Source of the DNA: Primorskyibacter flagellatus
GTDB lineage: Bacteria > Pseudomonadota > Alphaproteobacteria > Rhodobacterales > Rhodobacteraceae
DNA: 64,000 bases
Direction: 5' to 3'
NCBI RefSeq assembly: GCF_014638275.1
Contig: NZ_BMFJ01000003.1
Location: forward strand, 124,001 to 188,000
Below are positions 25,831 to 34,760 of the stretch, piece by piece. The notes beneath the pieces were generated by a model, which did not search any database, had not been told where the DNA came from, and was given only the letters and a program-made list of their open reading frames with translations. The translations under genes were made by a program, and so were the position numbers. Position 1 is the stretch's first letter, and every line of letters begins with the position of its first letter.

Positions 25831-26760
25831 ATGACTTACGAGAACGCGAACGCCTACGAGACCATCGAACTTTTCGGCCTGACGGAGAAAGACGCGGAGC
25901 TGCCCATCCCCGAGGATCACATCCTGACCGACAGCGTCGTCCGCGAGACTTTCGAGGCCCTGCTCGGCCAGCTGCGCGGCACCGGTCTCGAGACCGAGAT
26001 CGAACCGCTCGCGCACGGGCTCGCCACAATCCTGCAGCGCCGCAAGATCGCTCTCGGCAAGGAGCTCGACCGCACCGCCGACAAGATCGGCGCCCTGGCA
26101 AAATCCCACGACGGATCGGAGATCGCCGAGACCGCGCTCGAAGAGGCGCAGGCCCGCTTCCTGCAGGTCCGCGAGATTGTCGCGGCCATCGAGGTGATGA
26201 GCGAGGCGGCGGCGGAATGCTACGAGGTCGAGACCGGCCATGCCTTCATCCCGGCCGCGGGATCGCGCGCCAGCGCTCGCGCTCAGGAGACCGGAGCGGT
26301 CTTCGAGGCCCGGCAGTTGCTGGAACAGCATGATCGCGAAACGGCCGCGAAGTCGAAGGTCGAGGGGGTTCCCCTGATCGTGTCGGGGGCGACCGACTGG
26401 ACCGATATCGACGTCATCTTCTCGACACTCGACAAGGTTCGCGAACGCATCCGGCAGAACCGCAACCAGGAGATCTTCCTCTGCCATAAGGGTGGCAAGC
26501 ACGGGGCCGAGATGATCGCCGCCCGGTGGGCTCGGGCGCGCGGCGTCGCGCAGGCGCGCTTCGATCCGCGCTGGTCCGCGCATGGGCGGGCGGCACCCTT
26601 CAAATGCAACGATGAGATGCTGGACGACAAGTTTGCTGCGACGGGAGTTGTGCTCTTCGGTGGCAACGGGGTCGCGCTGAACCTCGGGCAGAAGGCCGAG
26701 GCGAAGGGGCTCACCGTCATGCGGGTCGCCGATCCGGCGAAGAAGTCGGCAGACGCGTGA
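25831..26760 (+). CDS. DUF2493 (SLOG-like) protein
   Basis: This 309-residue protein's C-terminal part has the DUF2493 pattern: PLIVSGATDWTDIDVIFSTL, then EIFLCHKGGKHGAEMIAARWAR and GRAAPFKCNDEML. The family is a Rossmann-like nucleotide-sensing SLOG relative. The N-terminal ~190 residues are helical (LEEAQARFLQVREIVAAIEV). Function unknown; frequent on plasmids of this group. The ATG at 25831 follows GGAGACACCAAC. A clear terminator lies directly after the stop. Confidence 0.8.
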   Translation: MTYENANAYETIELFGLTEKDAELPIPEDHILTDSVVRETFEALLGQLRGTGLETEIEPLAHGLATILQRRKIALGKELDRTADKIGALAKSHDGSEIAETALEEAQARFLQVREIVAAIEVMSEAAAECYEVETGHAFIPAAGSRASARAQETGAVFEARQLLEQHDRETAAKSKVEGVPLIVSGATDWTDIDVIFSTLDKVRERIRQNRNQEIFLCHKGGKHGAEMIAARWARARGVAQARFDPRWSAHGRAAPFKCNDEMLDDKFAATGVVLFGGNGVALNLGQKAEAKGLTVMRVADPAKKSADA

Positions 26761-26768
26761 ATGAGAGA

Positions 26769-26792
26769 GGGTCGCCTTTGGGCGGCCCTTTT
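26769..26792 (+). terminator. Rho-independent terminator
   Basis: GGGTCGCC (26769-26776) pairs with GGCGGCCC (26781-26788) around TTTG with one G-U pair, followed by TTTT. Confidence 0.75.
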
Positions 26793-26939
26793 GTCGTTTT
26801 CACGTCGGCCTCTAAATGCGACCAAGCGGACGTATCGAACTCACTAGATGCAGCTTTTCGCCGATGACACCGTTTGCAAGATTCCCCTGAGACGCTAGAC
26901 GGGTAAGCCAGTTGGCAACTGTCACAGGTCCCCAGAGAA

Positions 26940-27752
26940 ATGACTATTTACTACGATCAGTTTGAGACCTGGGAGGGGTCTTTCCGCGAACTGGCAGTTG
27001 ATCTGGTAGGCAAGGAAGCGATCGAAACCCTCGCTTCATCGAATTTTGAATTCATCGAGGATGCGGGCGACTCCGTGGTTCGGCATACGGACATCGAAAC
27101 GGCGTCAGACGCGATTTACGATTGGCTGCAAGCACATGAATTCTGCGTCTTCCATGGTACACGTTTGCTGCCGGACGAAATCCTATCTGTGCAGCAACTT
27201 GGTCTGCGTCCATTGGTGGCCGCAGACCGCAGGCAAAGACTCACAGAAATTCTCAAGACCCATCCTCAGTGGCATCATCTAGAACACCAACTTGCCGAGG
27301 TACTTGAAGATGTCGGCCCGAAAAACAAGCAAGGCCGACGGGAAGGACAAGTTCATTTCAGTCTATCTCGATCGGGTCTCGCGAATGGTTTCGACCACTA
27401 TTTGAGTCACGGCTCTGAGTTTGATCAGCATGTCGTGCAGCGGTTGTTCGGCGATCAATCGGGCCTTCACCTGCTCCACTCGGAAACCGTTCCCATCATC
27501 GTACATGTCCGCATTGGTGGCGAAGAACTCGTGCGAGGTGCTCATCCGCACTTCAGCTATTCTGACATCACCGGCATGGGCGAAATTCCTGGGATTGCAC
27601 GCGTCTTCCTGAACAGCTGGGCATTCAAGGTAGCGAACCCCAGCTTCGATATTGCCAAGCTGCGAACTGACTGTTGCATGATGCAACGGGTCGCCACTCC
27701 GCCCGAACGGATCATCGATTTGGAAAAGTTCGGCGAGTTGGACGCAAAATGA
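26940..27752 (+). CDS. Uncharacterised protein with an ADP-ribosyltransferase-like HGT motif
   Basis: This 270-residue protein is not a known plasmid backbone gene, and its base composition looks less GC-rich than the neighbours. CVFHGTRLLPDEILSVQQLG (residues 69-88) resembles the H-G-T plus downstream Gly-Leu pattern of ADP-ribosyltransferase or PARP-like folds. VHFSLSRSGLANGFDHYLSH and GSEFDQ (to about 162) may supply other active-site residues. This is pattern-based only. It could be a toxin or defence effector. It is preceded by a terminator and overlapped at its end (ATGA) by a 34-codon frame. Confidence 0.55.
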   Translation: MTIYYDQFETWEGSFRELAVDLVGKEAIETLASSNFEFIEDAGDSVVRHTDIETASDAIYDWLQAHEFCVFHGTRLLPDEILSVQQLGLRPLVAADRRQRLTEILKTHPQWHHLEHQLAEVLEDVGPKNKQGRREGQVHFSLSRSGLANGFDHYLSHGSEFDQHVVQRLFGDQSGLHLLHSETVPIIVHVRIGGEELVRGAHPHFSYSDITGMGEIPGIARVFLNSWAFKVANPSFDIAKLRTDCCMMQRVATPPERIIDLEKFGELDAK

Positions 27753-27853
27753 GTGTCGAGCAACAAGTCGATAAGATGATCTCGTCAGCCCCGCCAAACC
27801 GAGGCCCGGCTGGACAGCTCGCCCTTCCAACTGGACAAAATACTGCGGTCTGA
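27749..27853 (+). CDS. Short ATGA-coupled frame after the HGT-motif gene
   Basis: ATG at 27749 overlaps the stop of the preceding gene. The frame encodes 34 residues (MSVEQQVDKMISSAPPNRGP then AGQLALPTG and a short tail). The coupling suggests a second gene of the cassette, perhaps truncated, since the DNA beyond is degenerate. It may also be chance. Confidence 0.35.
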   Translation: MSVEQQVDKMISSAPPNRGPAGQLALPTGQNTAV

Positions 27854-28034
27854 TCACACGATGATCCGTGACTGGTTCGGTCAAGACGGGCCCCTGCCGG
27901 CGGGGTTGCCCTCATGCGCGCCTGAAACCCCGCGATCCGGCCGTGCGGGTGCAGATCGCTGGGGCGGGCGCAGCGCATCGACTGCGCCGCCCGATGGCGG
28001 CGACCCGTCCGGGCGGGCAACGCTGCTGCCAGGC

Positions 28035-28154
28035 CCGCGGATGCATCACCTCCCCGGATCGCGAGACTGCGACGGGGAAGTCGAGTTTGAGGCAGACGAT
28101 CGCGGTCGTGCCGATCGGGCTTGGGCGAACCATCCCGCCGCCGCGTTGGATGAG
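28035..28154 (-). pseudogene. Inverted relic of the 28415-28621 gene
   Basis: Read on the minus strand, this segment encodes IQRGGGMVRPSPIGTT-AIVCLKLDFPVAV. It lines up with QRVGAMFRNTRNGDGSEFF-SLKLDFPVAV of the intact gene at 28415. The DNA around CTCGACTTCCCCGTCGC is nearly identical in both. It lacks the start region and diverges after the match, so it reads as a decayed inverted partial duplicate. Confidence 0.6.
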
Positions 28155-28414
28155 AGCGGCGCGGACATGGTCATGTCTGACATAACTCGACAGGACCGAA
28201 AACGGCTGAGGGGCGGGGTGCACATCCGGGTCTCCCCTCTTTGCTCATAGATGTGGATCGCACGGGGTCGGGCGGTCCGTGCCCTCCGCTCACGCTCCGG
28301 CAAACACAAATACGGTTTCCACGCGCGGGGCGCGCGGACCCTCCGCATTTGTGTTTGCGGACCTCCCTTGCCCCCCGTGCCGGGTGATCCCCATCGCAAA
28401 AAGGAGAGACCCAA
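28155..28414. other. Leader region with a long hairpin
   Basis: GCAAACACAAAT (28300-28311) and ATTTGTGTTTGC (28347-28358) are perfect inverted 12-mers enclosing a CGCGC/GCGCG stem. They lie about 60-115 bp before the next ATG. A regulatory leader or small-RNA origin is possible. Confidence 0.5.
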
Positions 28415-28621
28415 ATGACCAACCACTACGTCGCCACCGTTCCCGTCAAGTTCACCGACAACGAAGGTCAGGAGCGCACCCGCTTCCAGCGCGTCGGCGC
28501 GATGTTCCGCAACACCCGCAACGGGGACGGCTCGGAGTTCTTCAGCCTCAAGCTCGACTTCCCCGTCGCGGTCCAGGAGCTGGTGATGTTCCCGCCGAGC
28601 TCCAAGGAACCGCAGGAGTAA
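28415..28621 (+). CDS. Small conserved plasmid protein
   Basis: This 68-residue protein (MTNHYVATVPVKFTDNEGQE and later FFSLKLDFPVAVQELVMFPP) is not assigned to a named family. It is compact and beta-rich, without membrane segments. AAGGAG lies nine bases before the ATG. A relic of the same gene lies inverted 260 bp upstream, and a perfect terminator follows the stop. Confidence 0.7.
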   Translation: MTNHYVATVPVKFTDNEGQERTRFQRVGAMFRNTRNGDGSEFFSLKLDFPVAVQELVMFPPSSKEPQE

Positions 28622-28636
28622 TCCTCCCAGGAGGAT

Positions 28637-28660
28637 GGGCCGCCCTAGAGGCGGCCCTTT
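28637..28660 (+). terminator. Rho-independent terminator
   Basis: GGGCCGCC (28637-28644) and GGCGGCCC (28650-28657) form a perfect 8-bp stem around CTAGA, followed by TTT. Confidence 0.75.
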
Positions 28661-29096
28661 CCCTGTCTCAGGGAAGGCTGCGCCAAGACCGGGGACCCCT
28701 GCTTTCGGCCGGTGTCCCCGATAAGGTGTCAGGACCGTGCACGGTCCTGACGGGGGATTTCAGAGATCGCCTGGAACAGGTCTGCCGGCCAGCCTCAAGG
28801 GGGCCATCCGGAATAACAGTCGGGCTGAAGCCCGCCGGTTTTTCCGGCAGAGATTTGGGCCAAGCCAAATCTGGCCGCCCTTGACCCTGTCCGTCAGCCC
28901 CGTCGGTGAAGAGATGCGCCGCCCCTCGCTTCCGTCCGAACACGGGTCCGTGTTCGGCCAGACCCTCGGGCGCGGGCATGACAACAGGTGGCCGAGGTGC
29001 GGTTGGAGATGGTCGGTGTTGCTGGGCCCTTCGGGCCGGGCCTCGCACCTGCGGTGCTCGGCTTGAAGCGGAATTCAAGGTCGCCTGGGGGCAATC
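28661..29096. other. oriT: Palindrome-rich candidate oriT region
   Basis: No gene is seen. Inverted repeats are dense: a perfect 22-bp palindrome at 28729-28750; AGATTTGG/CCAAATCT at 28851-28858 and 28865-28872; a 10-bp stem CCGAACACGG/CCGTGTTCGG around GT near 28937-28958. ATTCAAGGTCGCC at 29073-29085 has its inverted partner at 29143-29155. The region lies directly upstream of the relaxosome and relaxase genes, where oriT is normally found. No nic site is identified. Confidence 0.55.
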
Positions 29097-29155
29097 TACA
29101 ATAATATTGTATTGACCGCAACATATAGTTTCGTATGATGAGGGCGACCTTGAAT
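29097..29155 (+). promoter_or_regulatory. Promoter and operator of the relaxosome operon
   Basis: TACAATA-A-TATTGTA (29097-29111) is a near-perfect inverted repeat touching a candidate promoter: TTGACC at 29112-29117, a 16-base spacer and TATGAT at 29134-29139. The 17-mer at 29098-29114 matches sites upstream of the T4SS operon (46991) and at 48736. The inverted 13-mers at 29073 and 29143 flank the promoter. Confidence 0.65.
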
Positions 29156-29188
29156 GAAGGTGGCAGGAAATAGGGGGGCTTTCTTCGT

Positions 29189-29782
29189 ATGAGCCGGACC
29201 AGGAGACTGACACAGACGGAGCGGGCGGAGATTATCCGTGAGGCCGGAGAAGGTGTGGGGACGTCTGAGCTCGCGGAGCGGTTCGGGGTCACGCCGCGGG
29301 CCATCCAGTACACGTTGAAGGCGGACGAAGATCGCCAGAAGGATGCGGCCGTGGCCACGGCCGCCGTGACCGTGAAACTGACCCCCGAAGAGCTTAGTGC
29401 GCTGGATGAGGTCCTGGCCGCGGCGGGGATCGAGACCCGCACGGAGGGGGTCCGGCGGCTGATCCAGGCGGCGGGGGGAACCTTCGTTCCGGACGCGCAG
29501 CTGGCGGCTGAGATGGCACGTTACCGGGCCTCCCTGCACGAGGTCGGTAACGGCGTCGTACAGGTCGCCAAGCAGATGATGAAAGCCAGCCGGGCGGGGC
29601 AGGGGGAAGGCTCCGCACCGAACGCAGAGTTGTCCGAATTGCGCCTCGCGCAGATGCGTGGTCTGGCGCGGTTCATCCTTGATTCCGCTGACGAGATCGA
29701 TCTGCTGCTGCGCCGTCGTCGGGATGCCATGCAGCTCGCCGCCACTGCCGCTCTGAGGGAGTTTGCCCATGCGGCTGAATGA
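29189..29782 (+). CDS. Relaxosome accessory protein (MobC/VirD1-like)
   Basis: This 197-residue protein has an N-terminal helix-turn-helix (ERAEIIREAGEGVGTSELAE then RFGVTPRAIQYTL). A ribbon-helix-helix-like segment follows (VKLTPEELSALDEVLAAAGI). The C-terminal part (VVQVAKQMMKASRAGQG, LRLAQMRGLARFILDSADEI) is like MobC-type mobilisation proteins. Such proteins bind oriT and help the relaxase. Its end overlaps the relaxase start. The HTH makes it a candidate autoregulator of the operator just upstream. Family assignment is by pattern. Confidence 0.75.
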   Translation: MSRTRRLTQTERAEIIREAGEGVGTSELAERFGVTPRAIQYTLKADEDRQKDAAVATAAVTVKLTPEELSALDEVLAAAGIETRTEGVRRLIQAAGGTFVPDAQLAAEMARYRASLHEVGNGVVQVAKQMMKASRAGQGEGSAPNAELSELRLAQMRGLARFILDSADEIDLLLRRRRDAMQLAATAALREFAHAAE

Positions 29783-32096
29783 TGCCGTCCATGACGTCAC
29801 CGGTGAAATCTTCCGGGACGGTTGGAGCCGCATTCGGGGCTCGATGCAGGGGCTGCAGGCGTCCCGGCAGAGGCAGCTCGTGCGGGCCGCCGCCGGTCAC
29901 CGTGCAGCGGTCTTCAAGGCGATCCGGGGCGGGGGCACGCATACCAAATCGCAGCTGATGAACCAGCTCGATTACCTGACGACGAAGTCCTCGCATCTCG
30001 TGGACAGCAGCGGCTTCCTGGACGGGAAGACGAAGCTCGAGGCATCCGAGATCAAGGACCTGACGGAGCGGTTCGCCAAGCGCTGGAGCGCGGGGTTCAA
30101 GCCCAAGCTCGGGCAGACGACGCATATGCTCATGTCCTACCCGATCGGCACCCGGGGCGAGGACGTGCGCGACATCACCGCCAATGTCGCGGAGCGGTTC
30201 TTTCAGTCCGACGAGGGGCATTTCGACTACATCATCGCAGTGCATGAGGATCGCGATCATCCCCACGCGCATATAGTATTGAACCGCCGGTCCCAGGAGG
30301 GCGAGTTCTTCTTCCTGGGTCGCGATCACAGGTTCAACTATGACGACTTCCGCCTCGCCATGGTCGAGGAGGCCGAGAAATTCGGCGTGCGTCTGGAGGC
30401 CACGCGGCGGCTCGACCGAGGTGTCGTGCACTACCCGCCGCGCACCCGCGAGGTCTATGCGGCCAAGGTTGAGGGGCGGGCCGCGGAACCACGGCCACGG
30501 GTCGGGGCAGACTTGGATCGCGCTCTCGAAGAGATCGCCAATACACGGATCATCTATCACTCGCTCGCAGCCGAGGCCTCCGCGGACAACCGCGAAGATA
30601 TCGCCGATGCCCTGTTCCGGTCCGGAGAACTGCTGGCGAAGGGCGGCAAACTCACATCGGAAGGAGGGGTCTACATGGCTGAGGAGCAATCGTTCGACGA
30701 CCTGAGGACCCGCTATGCCGATCAGGTCGCGCGCGTGCAGGGCATGATTGATGCGAAGCCGGAGGCCGAACGGCCGAGGCTCGAGCGCAGCCTCAACGAG
30801 ATCCAGTCGCGGCTCGCGCATATGCAGCCCTTGGGTCTGCGCTCCGTGACACTGACCGAGAAGCCGTCCGACGGCGGGATCTATTCCGAGACCAATATCG
30901 ATGCGGCCCGGCTCGACCGGTTGCGCGACCCCGAGGTGCGGGCGCATGTCGACACCGCGCTGCGCGGAACCGGGATCAGTTCGTCCGTGGTGGTCGCGCG
31001 GATGGAGACGGGCGCGCAGAACGCGGCGCTCGAGCGGCAATGGATCGCTGACGATCTGGCGCGGGTGGCCGAGAGGGACGGTCTCAACCTCGAGCGCCGC
31101 GCGGATCTGGAGACGGCGCGCGAGACCCTCAACCGGGCCCATGTCCAGCTCGGCGTCGCGCTGGAGCGGGCAGGGGTCTTGCGTGAGGACGGTGTCGTGG
31201 AAGATCGCACCGTGACGGAGAGGGTCCATTATCATCGGGACGCCACTGAGGACATGGAGCGCGCCATCCGCCAGGACATGCGTTCGGAAGGTCTGACCGA
31301 AGACCAGATCGAGGCGCGGGAGTCGGAGATCGTCTCCCGCGCGGAGCGGCGTATCGAAGAAGAGCAACGCAGCTACCTCGATGCGCATCCGGAACTCCTC
31401 GCGCGCCCCGGTGACGTGATCGACCGGTCCGTACCCTACCGGGAGCACATCACCGACGAGGATCGGGCCCGCGAGATCACCCGCGAAGTCGACCGGATCA
31501 TGGAGGGTCGCGACGCGCGGACCCCCGTTGCGGAGGCCGTCACGGACGCGTTCCGCGCGCGCTATCCCGACATGCCGTCGCATCTTGCCCGCGGGCTTGG
31601 CGCGACCTATGCGGCCGTCACCGAACTGCGTGACACCGAGGCCATCGCCCAGGTTCGCCGCGAAAACGAATTGCAGGAGGTGGCGCTCGACCTGCGCGAC
31701 GGGCGGCTTTCGGACGTGCGCGAGGGGGACGCTGTCGAGGGCGCGCCGATTGCCGATCCGGACATCCGGCGGGTCGTCGACCATGAACGGGCCGGCAATC
31801 TGCATGGGCCGTTCCAGGATGACGGTCAGCGACTGGCCTATCGCGCCGCGGTCGAGCGCGAGCTGGACGCGGCGCAGATCGACCGGCTGCGGGACGGTGA
31901 TGTCGACGTGCTGAAGACCCAGATCGAAGACCGTCTCGACCGGCTCTACGCCGCCAAGACCTACCTGCAGACGGATCCGGCCACCGCCAACAGCGAGGCG
32001 ACCCGCGCCGTGGTCGAGGAGATCGCCGACCGCGAGTTCGAAATCCACCGCGCCGATCTTGTCGATGGTGAGACCGAGCGCGGGGAGACCCACTGA
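29769..32096 (+). CDS. virD2: VirD2-type relaxase
   Basis: The N-terminal relaxase domain includes QLMNQLDYLTTKSSHLV near residues 62-78, with the probable nicking Tyr, and the metal-binding motif HEDRDHPHAH near 159-168. It nicks oriT, stays bound to the 5' end and pilots the strand through the T4SS. The long C-terminal part is helical and charged. ATG 29769 is preferred over TTG 29763; either overlaps the accessory gene. It is followed by virD4 with a one-base overlap. At 775 residues it is longer than a typical VirD2. Confidence 0.9.
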   Translation: MRLNDAVHDVTGEIFRDGWSRIRGSMQGLQASRQRQLVRAAAGHRAAVFKAIRGGGTHTKSQLMNQLDYLTTKSSHLVDSSGFLDGKTKLEASEIKDLTERFAKRWSAGFKPKLGQTTHMLMSYPIGTRGEDVRDITANVAERFFQSDEGHFDYIIAVHEDRDHPHAHIVLNRRSQEGEFFFLGRDHRFNYDDFRLAMVEEAEKFGVRLEATRRLDRGVVHYPPRTREVYAAKVEGRAAEPRPRVGADLDRALEEIANTRIIYHSLAAEASADNREDIADALFRSGELLAKGGKLTSEGGVYMAEEQSFDDLRTRYADQVARVQGMIDAKPEAERPRLERSLNEIQSRLAHMQPLGLRSVTLTEKPSDGGIYSETNIDAARLDRLRDPEVRAHVDTALRGTGISSSVVVARMETGAQNAALERQWIADDLARVAERDGLNLERRADLETARETLNRAHVQLGVALERAGVLREDGVVEDRTVTERVHYHRDATEDMERAIRQDMRSEGLTEDQIEARESEIVSRAERRIEEEQRSYLDAHPELLARPGDVIDRSVPYREHITDEDRAREITREVDRIMEGRDARTPVAEAVTDAFRARYPDMPSHLARGLGATYAAVTELRDTEAIAQVRRENELQEVALDLRDGRLSDVREGDAVEGAPIADPDIRRVVDHERAGNLHGPFQDDGQRLAYRAAVERELDAAQIDRLRDGDVDVLKTQIEDRLDRLYAAKTYLQTDPATANSEATRAVVEEIADREFEIHRADLVDGETERGETH

Positions 32097-34120
32097 TGGG
32101 AGGGATGGGGAAAGGCCGCCTCGCCCTCGGCGTGGTGCTGGTCACACTCGTCGCCATCGCGATCGGCTACGTCATCGCCTCGGCTGTCGTGACGTTCCGG
32201 GACCTGGGTTTCCAGGCCGAGATCGATTTCTTCTACATCGCGCAGAACTACCGGGCGATCGGTGCCGCCCGCCCCGATGATTTTCGCCTGATCAACCTGA
32301 TCATGGGCGGGGCCGGGCTGGCGGGCCTCATGATGAGCCTGGCGATGTCGGGCTCGGCCCTCACCCGCTTCGGCTACACCCATTGGCAGACCCGCCGCGA
32401 GATGAAGCGGAACGGCTTCTTCGGCGCGCCCGGCACAGGTTTCGTGATCGGCAAGTTGGGCAAGCCCGGTTCCCGCGCGCCCTTTCTCTGCTCCCGGACC
32501 TTCCCACACGCGCTCATCGTGGCACCGACCGGGCGCGGCAAGACCACCGGCTTCGTCATCCCGAACCTGCTGACCTGGCAGGGATCGGCGGTCGTGCTGG
32601 ACGTGAAGGGCGAATGCTTCGAGGCCTCGGCCCGCCACCGGGCGGCACAGGGCGACGAGGTGTTCCGGTTCGCGCCCACGGATTGGGAGGACCGGCGCAC
32701 CCATCGCTACAATCCGCTCCTGCGCATCTACGAGTTCAAAGACCCGGCCCGCCAGCAGATGGAGCTGCAGCTCCTGGCCACGCTCTTCCTTCAGAACGAC
32801 AACGACCGCGTGCAGGGCCTCCTGAAGGGCGGGATCGATCTCTTCGTCGCGGCCGGGCTACTCGCGTTCCAACGCCGCAGGCCGACGCTCGGGGAGATCT
32901 ACCGCATCGCCGCCTCGGGCGGGCAGAAGCAGAAGGAGTATCTCGCGCGCGCCCATGAGGTCCAGAACGCCGCGGCGCGGCTGATATTCACGCGGCTGGC
33001 CTCGACCAACAACGACACGCTGACCTCCTATGTCTCGCTCCTGATGACCTCGGGCCTCGATCAGTGGCAGAACCCGGCGATCGACGATGCGACGGCGGTA
33101 TCGGATTTTGACTTCCGGACGATCCGCAAGACACCCTTCAGCGTCTATCTCGTCGTGCAGCCCCTCATGGTGAAACCGCTGGCGCCGTTGATCCGACTGT
33201 TCTTCTCTGATCTTCTCTCCGCCCTGCAGGACAAGGAACCGGGCGCCGACGAGCCCTGGCCGGTCATGATCATGCTCGACGAGTTCAACCGGCTCGGAAA
33301 GATGCCGATCGTGGCCGAGAGCATCGAAGTGCTGCGCGCCTATCGCGGGCATCTCGCGGTGGTCACCCAGACCATCCCGGCCATCGACGAGATCTACGGC
33401 GAGAACACGCGGCGGGCGCTGCAGGGCAATGCAGGCATCAAGCTCTACCTCACGCCCTCGGACGAAAAGACCGTCGAGGAGCTGAGCAAGGCCGTGGGCA
33501 AGACCACCAAAACCGTGGTCACACGTTCCCGCGCGGTCGGCAAGAACCCGTTCGAGGGCCGCAGCCAGTCCGAGCGGACGGAGGAGGTCGCGCTCCTGCC
33601 GGAAGATGAGGCGCGACGTCTGCCGCTTGATGAGATCGTGGTGGTCGTGGACGCGCAGATGCCGGTCCGGGCGAAGCGGGTCGTTTACTACGAGGATCCG
33701 TTTTTCAAAGGCATCCACGCGGCGCAGGAGGGGGATCTGCCGTTTCCGAAGGGGCCGGTCCCTCCGATGGGAGAATTGCCCCTGAGTGTCCGGGCGATGC
33801 CTTCGGCTCCGCGTGGGTCAGGTCTCTCGGAACGCGATTTCGAGGCCAGGATGGGGCTTACGGAAACCGGAGGGAATGCACCCATTGAGCCCGGTCCGGC
33901 TCAAGCGCCTCGGCGCGGTCGTGCCGCAGTCCTTGCGGACGATCAGCGGCAGTTGGAGATGGAGTTCGGGAGGCAGGCAGATCTGGAGGTGGAGGCTGCG
34001 ACAGAAGACGATGTCGTCCGGGTACAGGACGCCGTAAGTGATCTCGAGCGGTTGGAGGCGGAGATGTCCGGTTCGGAAGCAAAAGTCAGCGAGGCGGGCG
34101 AGAAATTCGGGCTTGGCTAA
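32096..34120 (+). CDS. virD4: VirD4/TraG-type coupling protein
   Basis: This 674-residue protein has two N-terminal membrane segments (about 7-32 and 67-85). The cytoplasmic ATPase domain has Walker A APTGRGKTT near 143 and Walker B VMIMLDEFNRLG near 388-399. It links the relaxase-DNA complex to the secretion channel in the inner membrane. The C-terminal 100 residues are acidic and low-complexity, probably the substrate-recognition tail. It is the last gene of the plus-strand DNA-processing operon. Confidence 0.93.
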   Translation: MGGMGKGRLALGVVLVTLVAIAIGYVIASAVVTFRDLGFQAEIDFFYIAQNYRAIGAARPDDFRLINLIMGGAGLAGLMMSLAMSGSALTRFGYTHWQTRREMKRNGFFGAPGTGFVIGKLGKPGSRAPFLCSRTFPHALIVAPTGRGKTTGFVIPNLLTWQGSAVVLDVKGECFEASARHRAAQGDEVFRFAPTDWEDRRTHRYNPLLRIYEFKDPARQQMELQLLATLFLQNDNDRVQGLLKGGIDLFVAAGLLAFQRRRPTLGEIYRIAASGGQKQKEYLARAHEVQNAAARLIFTRLASTNNDTLTSYVSLLMTSGLDQWQNPAIDDATAVSDFDFRTIRKTPFSVYLVVQPLMVKPLAPLIRLFFSDLLSALQDKEPGADEPWPVMIMLDEFNRLGKMPIVAESIEVLRAYRGHLAVVTQTIPAIDEIYGENTRRALQGNAGIKLYLTPSDEKTVEELSKAVGKTTKTVVTRSRAVGKNPFEGRSQSERTEEVALLPEDEARRLPLDEIVVVVDAQMPVRAKRVVYYEDPFFKGIHAAQEGDLPFPKGPVPPMGELPLSVRAMPSAPRGSGLSERDFEARMGLTETGGNAPIEPGPAQAPRRGRAAVLADDQRQLEMEFGRQADLEVEAATEDDVVRVQDAVSDLERLEAEMSGSEAKVSEAGEKFGLG

Positions 34121-34190
34121 GCCGCCATGCGGGCGACACGAAAGCATGCCGCGATGGCGCCTTGTGCCCGCGCCCCGGAATCGACCATTG

Positions 34191-34760
34191 TCACGGGTGA
34201 AGAAAACCAGGATCGTCGCGCTCTGGTCGAGGGGCTCGCTCAATCGTCGCAGGGTCGATCTCACGCATCGTCAACTGGGCGTTCACCCTGCGGGCCGCGG
34301 GGCCCGCACGAAACCACTTCGCGGCGGAAGCCAGGTTAAAGCGCGGACGACGCTGCCCCTTCGCCGGCTTTGAGGCCTCCATCAGAACCTCGATCATTTC
34401 ATCGATGCGGTAGAGGCCACCGGCAACGGGGAGGGGCATCTTGCGCTGCTGGAGCGCCTGTCGCTTCACCTCGAGCTTCTCGGCGACATCCGCGAGAGAC
34501 ACCAGGTCGGGACGGACCTCGCGCAGGACAGTGCCCTGCGGCAACGCCTTGATCAGCGCCCGCGCCGCTTCAAGGATCGCGCTCTCGGCCTCATCCCCTT
34601 CAAGTTCCAGTTCTACACCCAGGAGACCGGTGTGACCGGTGCCCACGAGCGCATCTTCAAAACCCGCCTCGAAGACCGCGTCAGAGAGCGCAAACGCATC
34701 GTGCTCTCCGTCGGGGAGCGCAAAGACCAGTTCGAATTCGAATTCTTCAGCCATCGGCAT
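34191..34760 (-). CDS. HTH-containing protein, likely antitoxin-like partner
   Basis: In this 189-residue protein the N-terminal 100 residues (FELVFALPDGEHDAFALSDA, FEDALVGTGHTGLLGVELE) are an alpha/beta domain. A helix-turn-helix follows (LVSLADVAEKLEVKRQALQQ). I recall this architecture in proteins paired with small HicA-like proteins. It overlaps the upstream 89-residue gene by 14 bases, so both are made together. It probably binds DNA and its partner. The ATG has AAGG shortly upstream. Confidence 0.65.
   Translation of the reverse strand: MPMAEEFEFELVFALPDGEHDAFALSDAVFEAGFEDALVGTGHTGLLGVELELEGDEAESAILEAARALIKALPQGTVLREVRPDLVSLADVAEKLEVKRQALQQRKMPLPVAGGLYRIDEMIEVLMEASKPAKGQRRPRFNLASAAKWFRAGPAARRVNAQLTMREIDPATIERAPRPERDDPGFLHP

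Noticed and set aside
30268..30284. ATATAGTATTG inside the relaxase gene
   Set aside because: It resembles half of the 17-bp conjugation site but lies in conserved coding sequence (HAHIVLN region) and lacks the ACRAT half.
29673..32093. 806-codon open frame on the minus strand
   Set aside because: Antisense to the relaxase, whose metal-binding and Tyr motifs are convincing.
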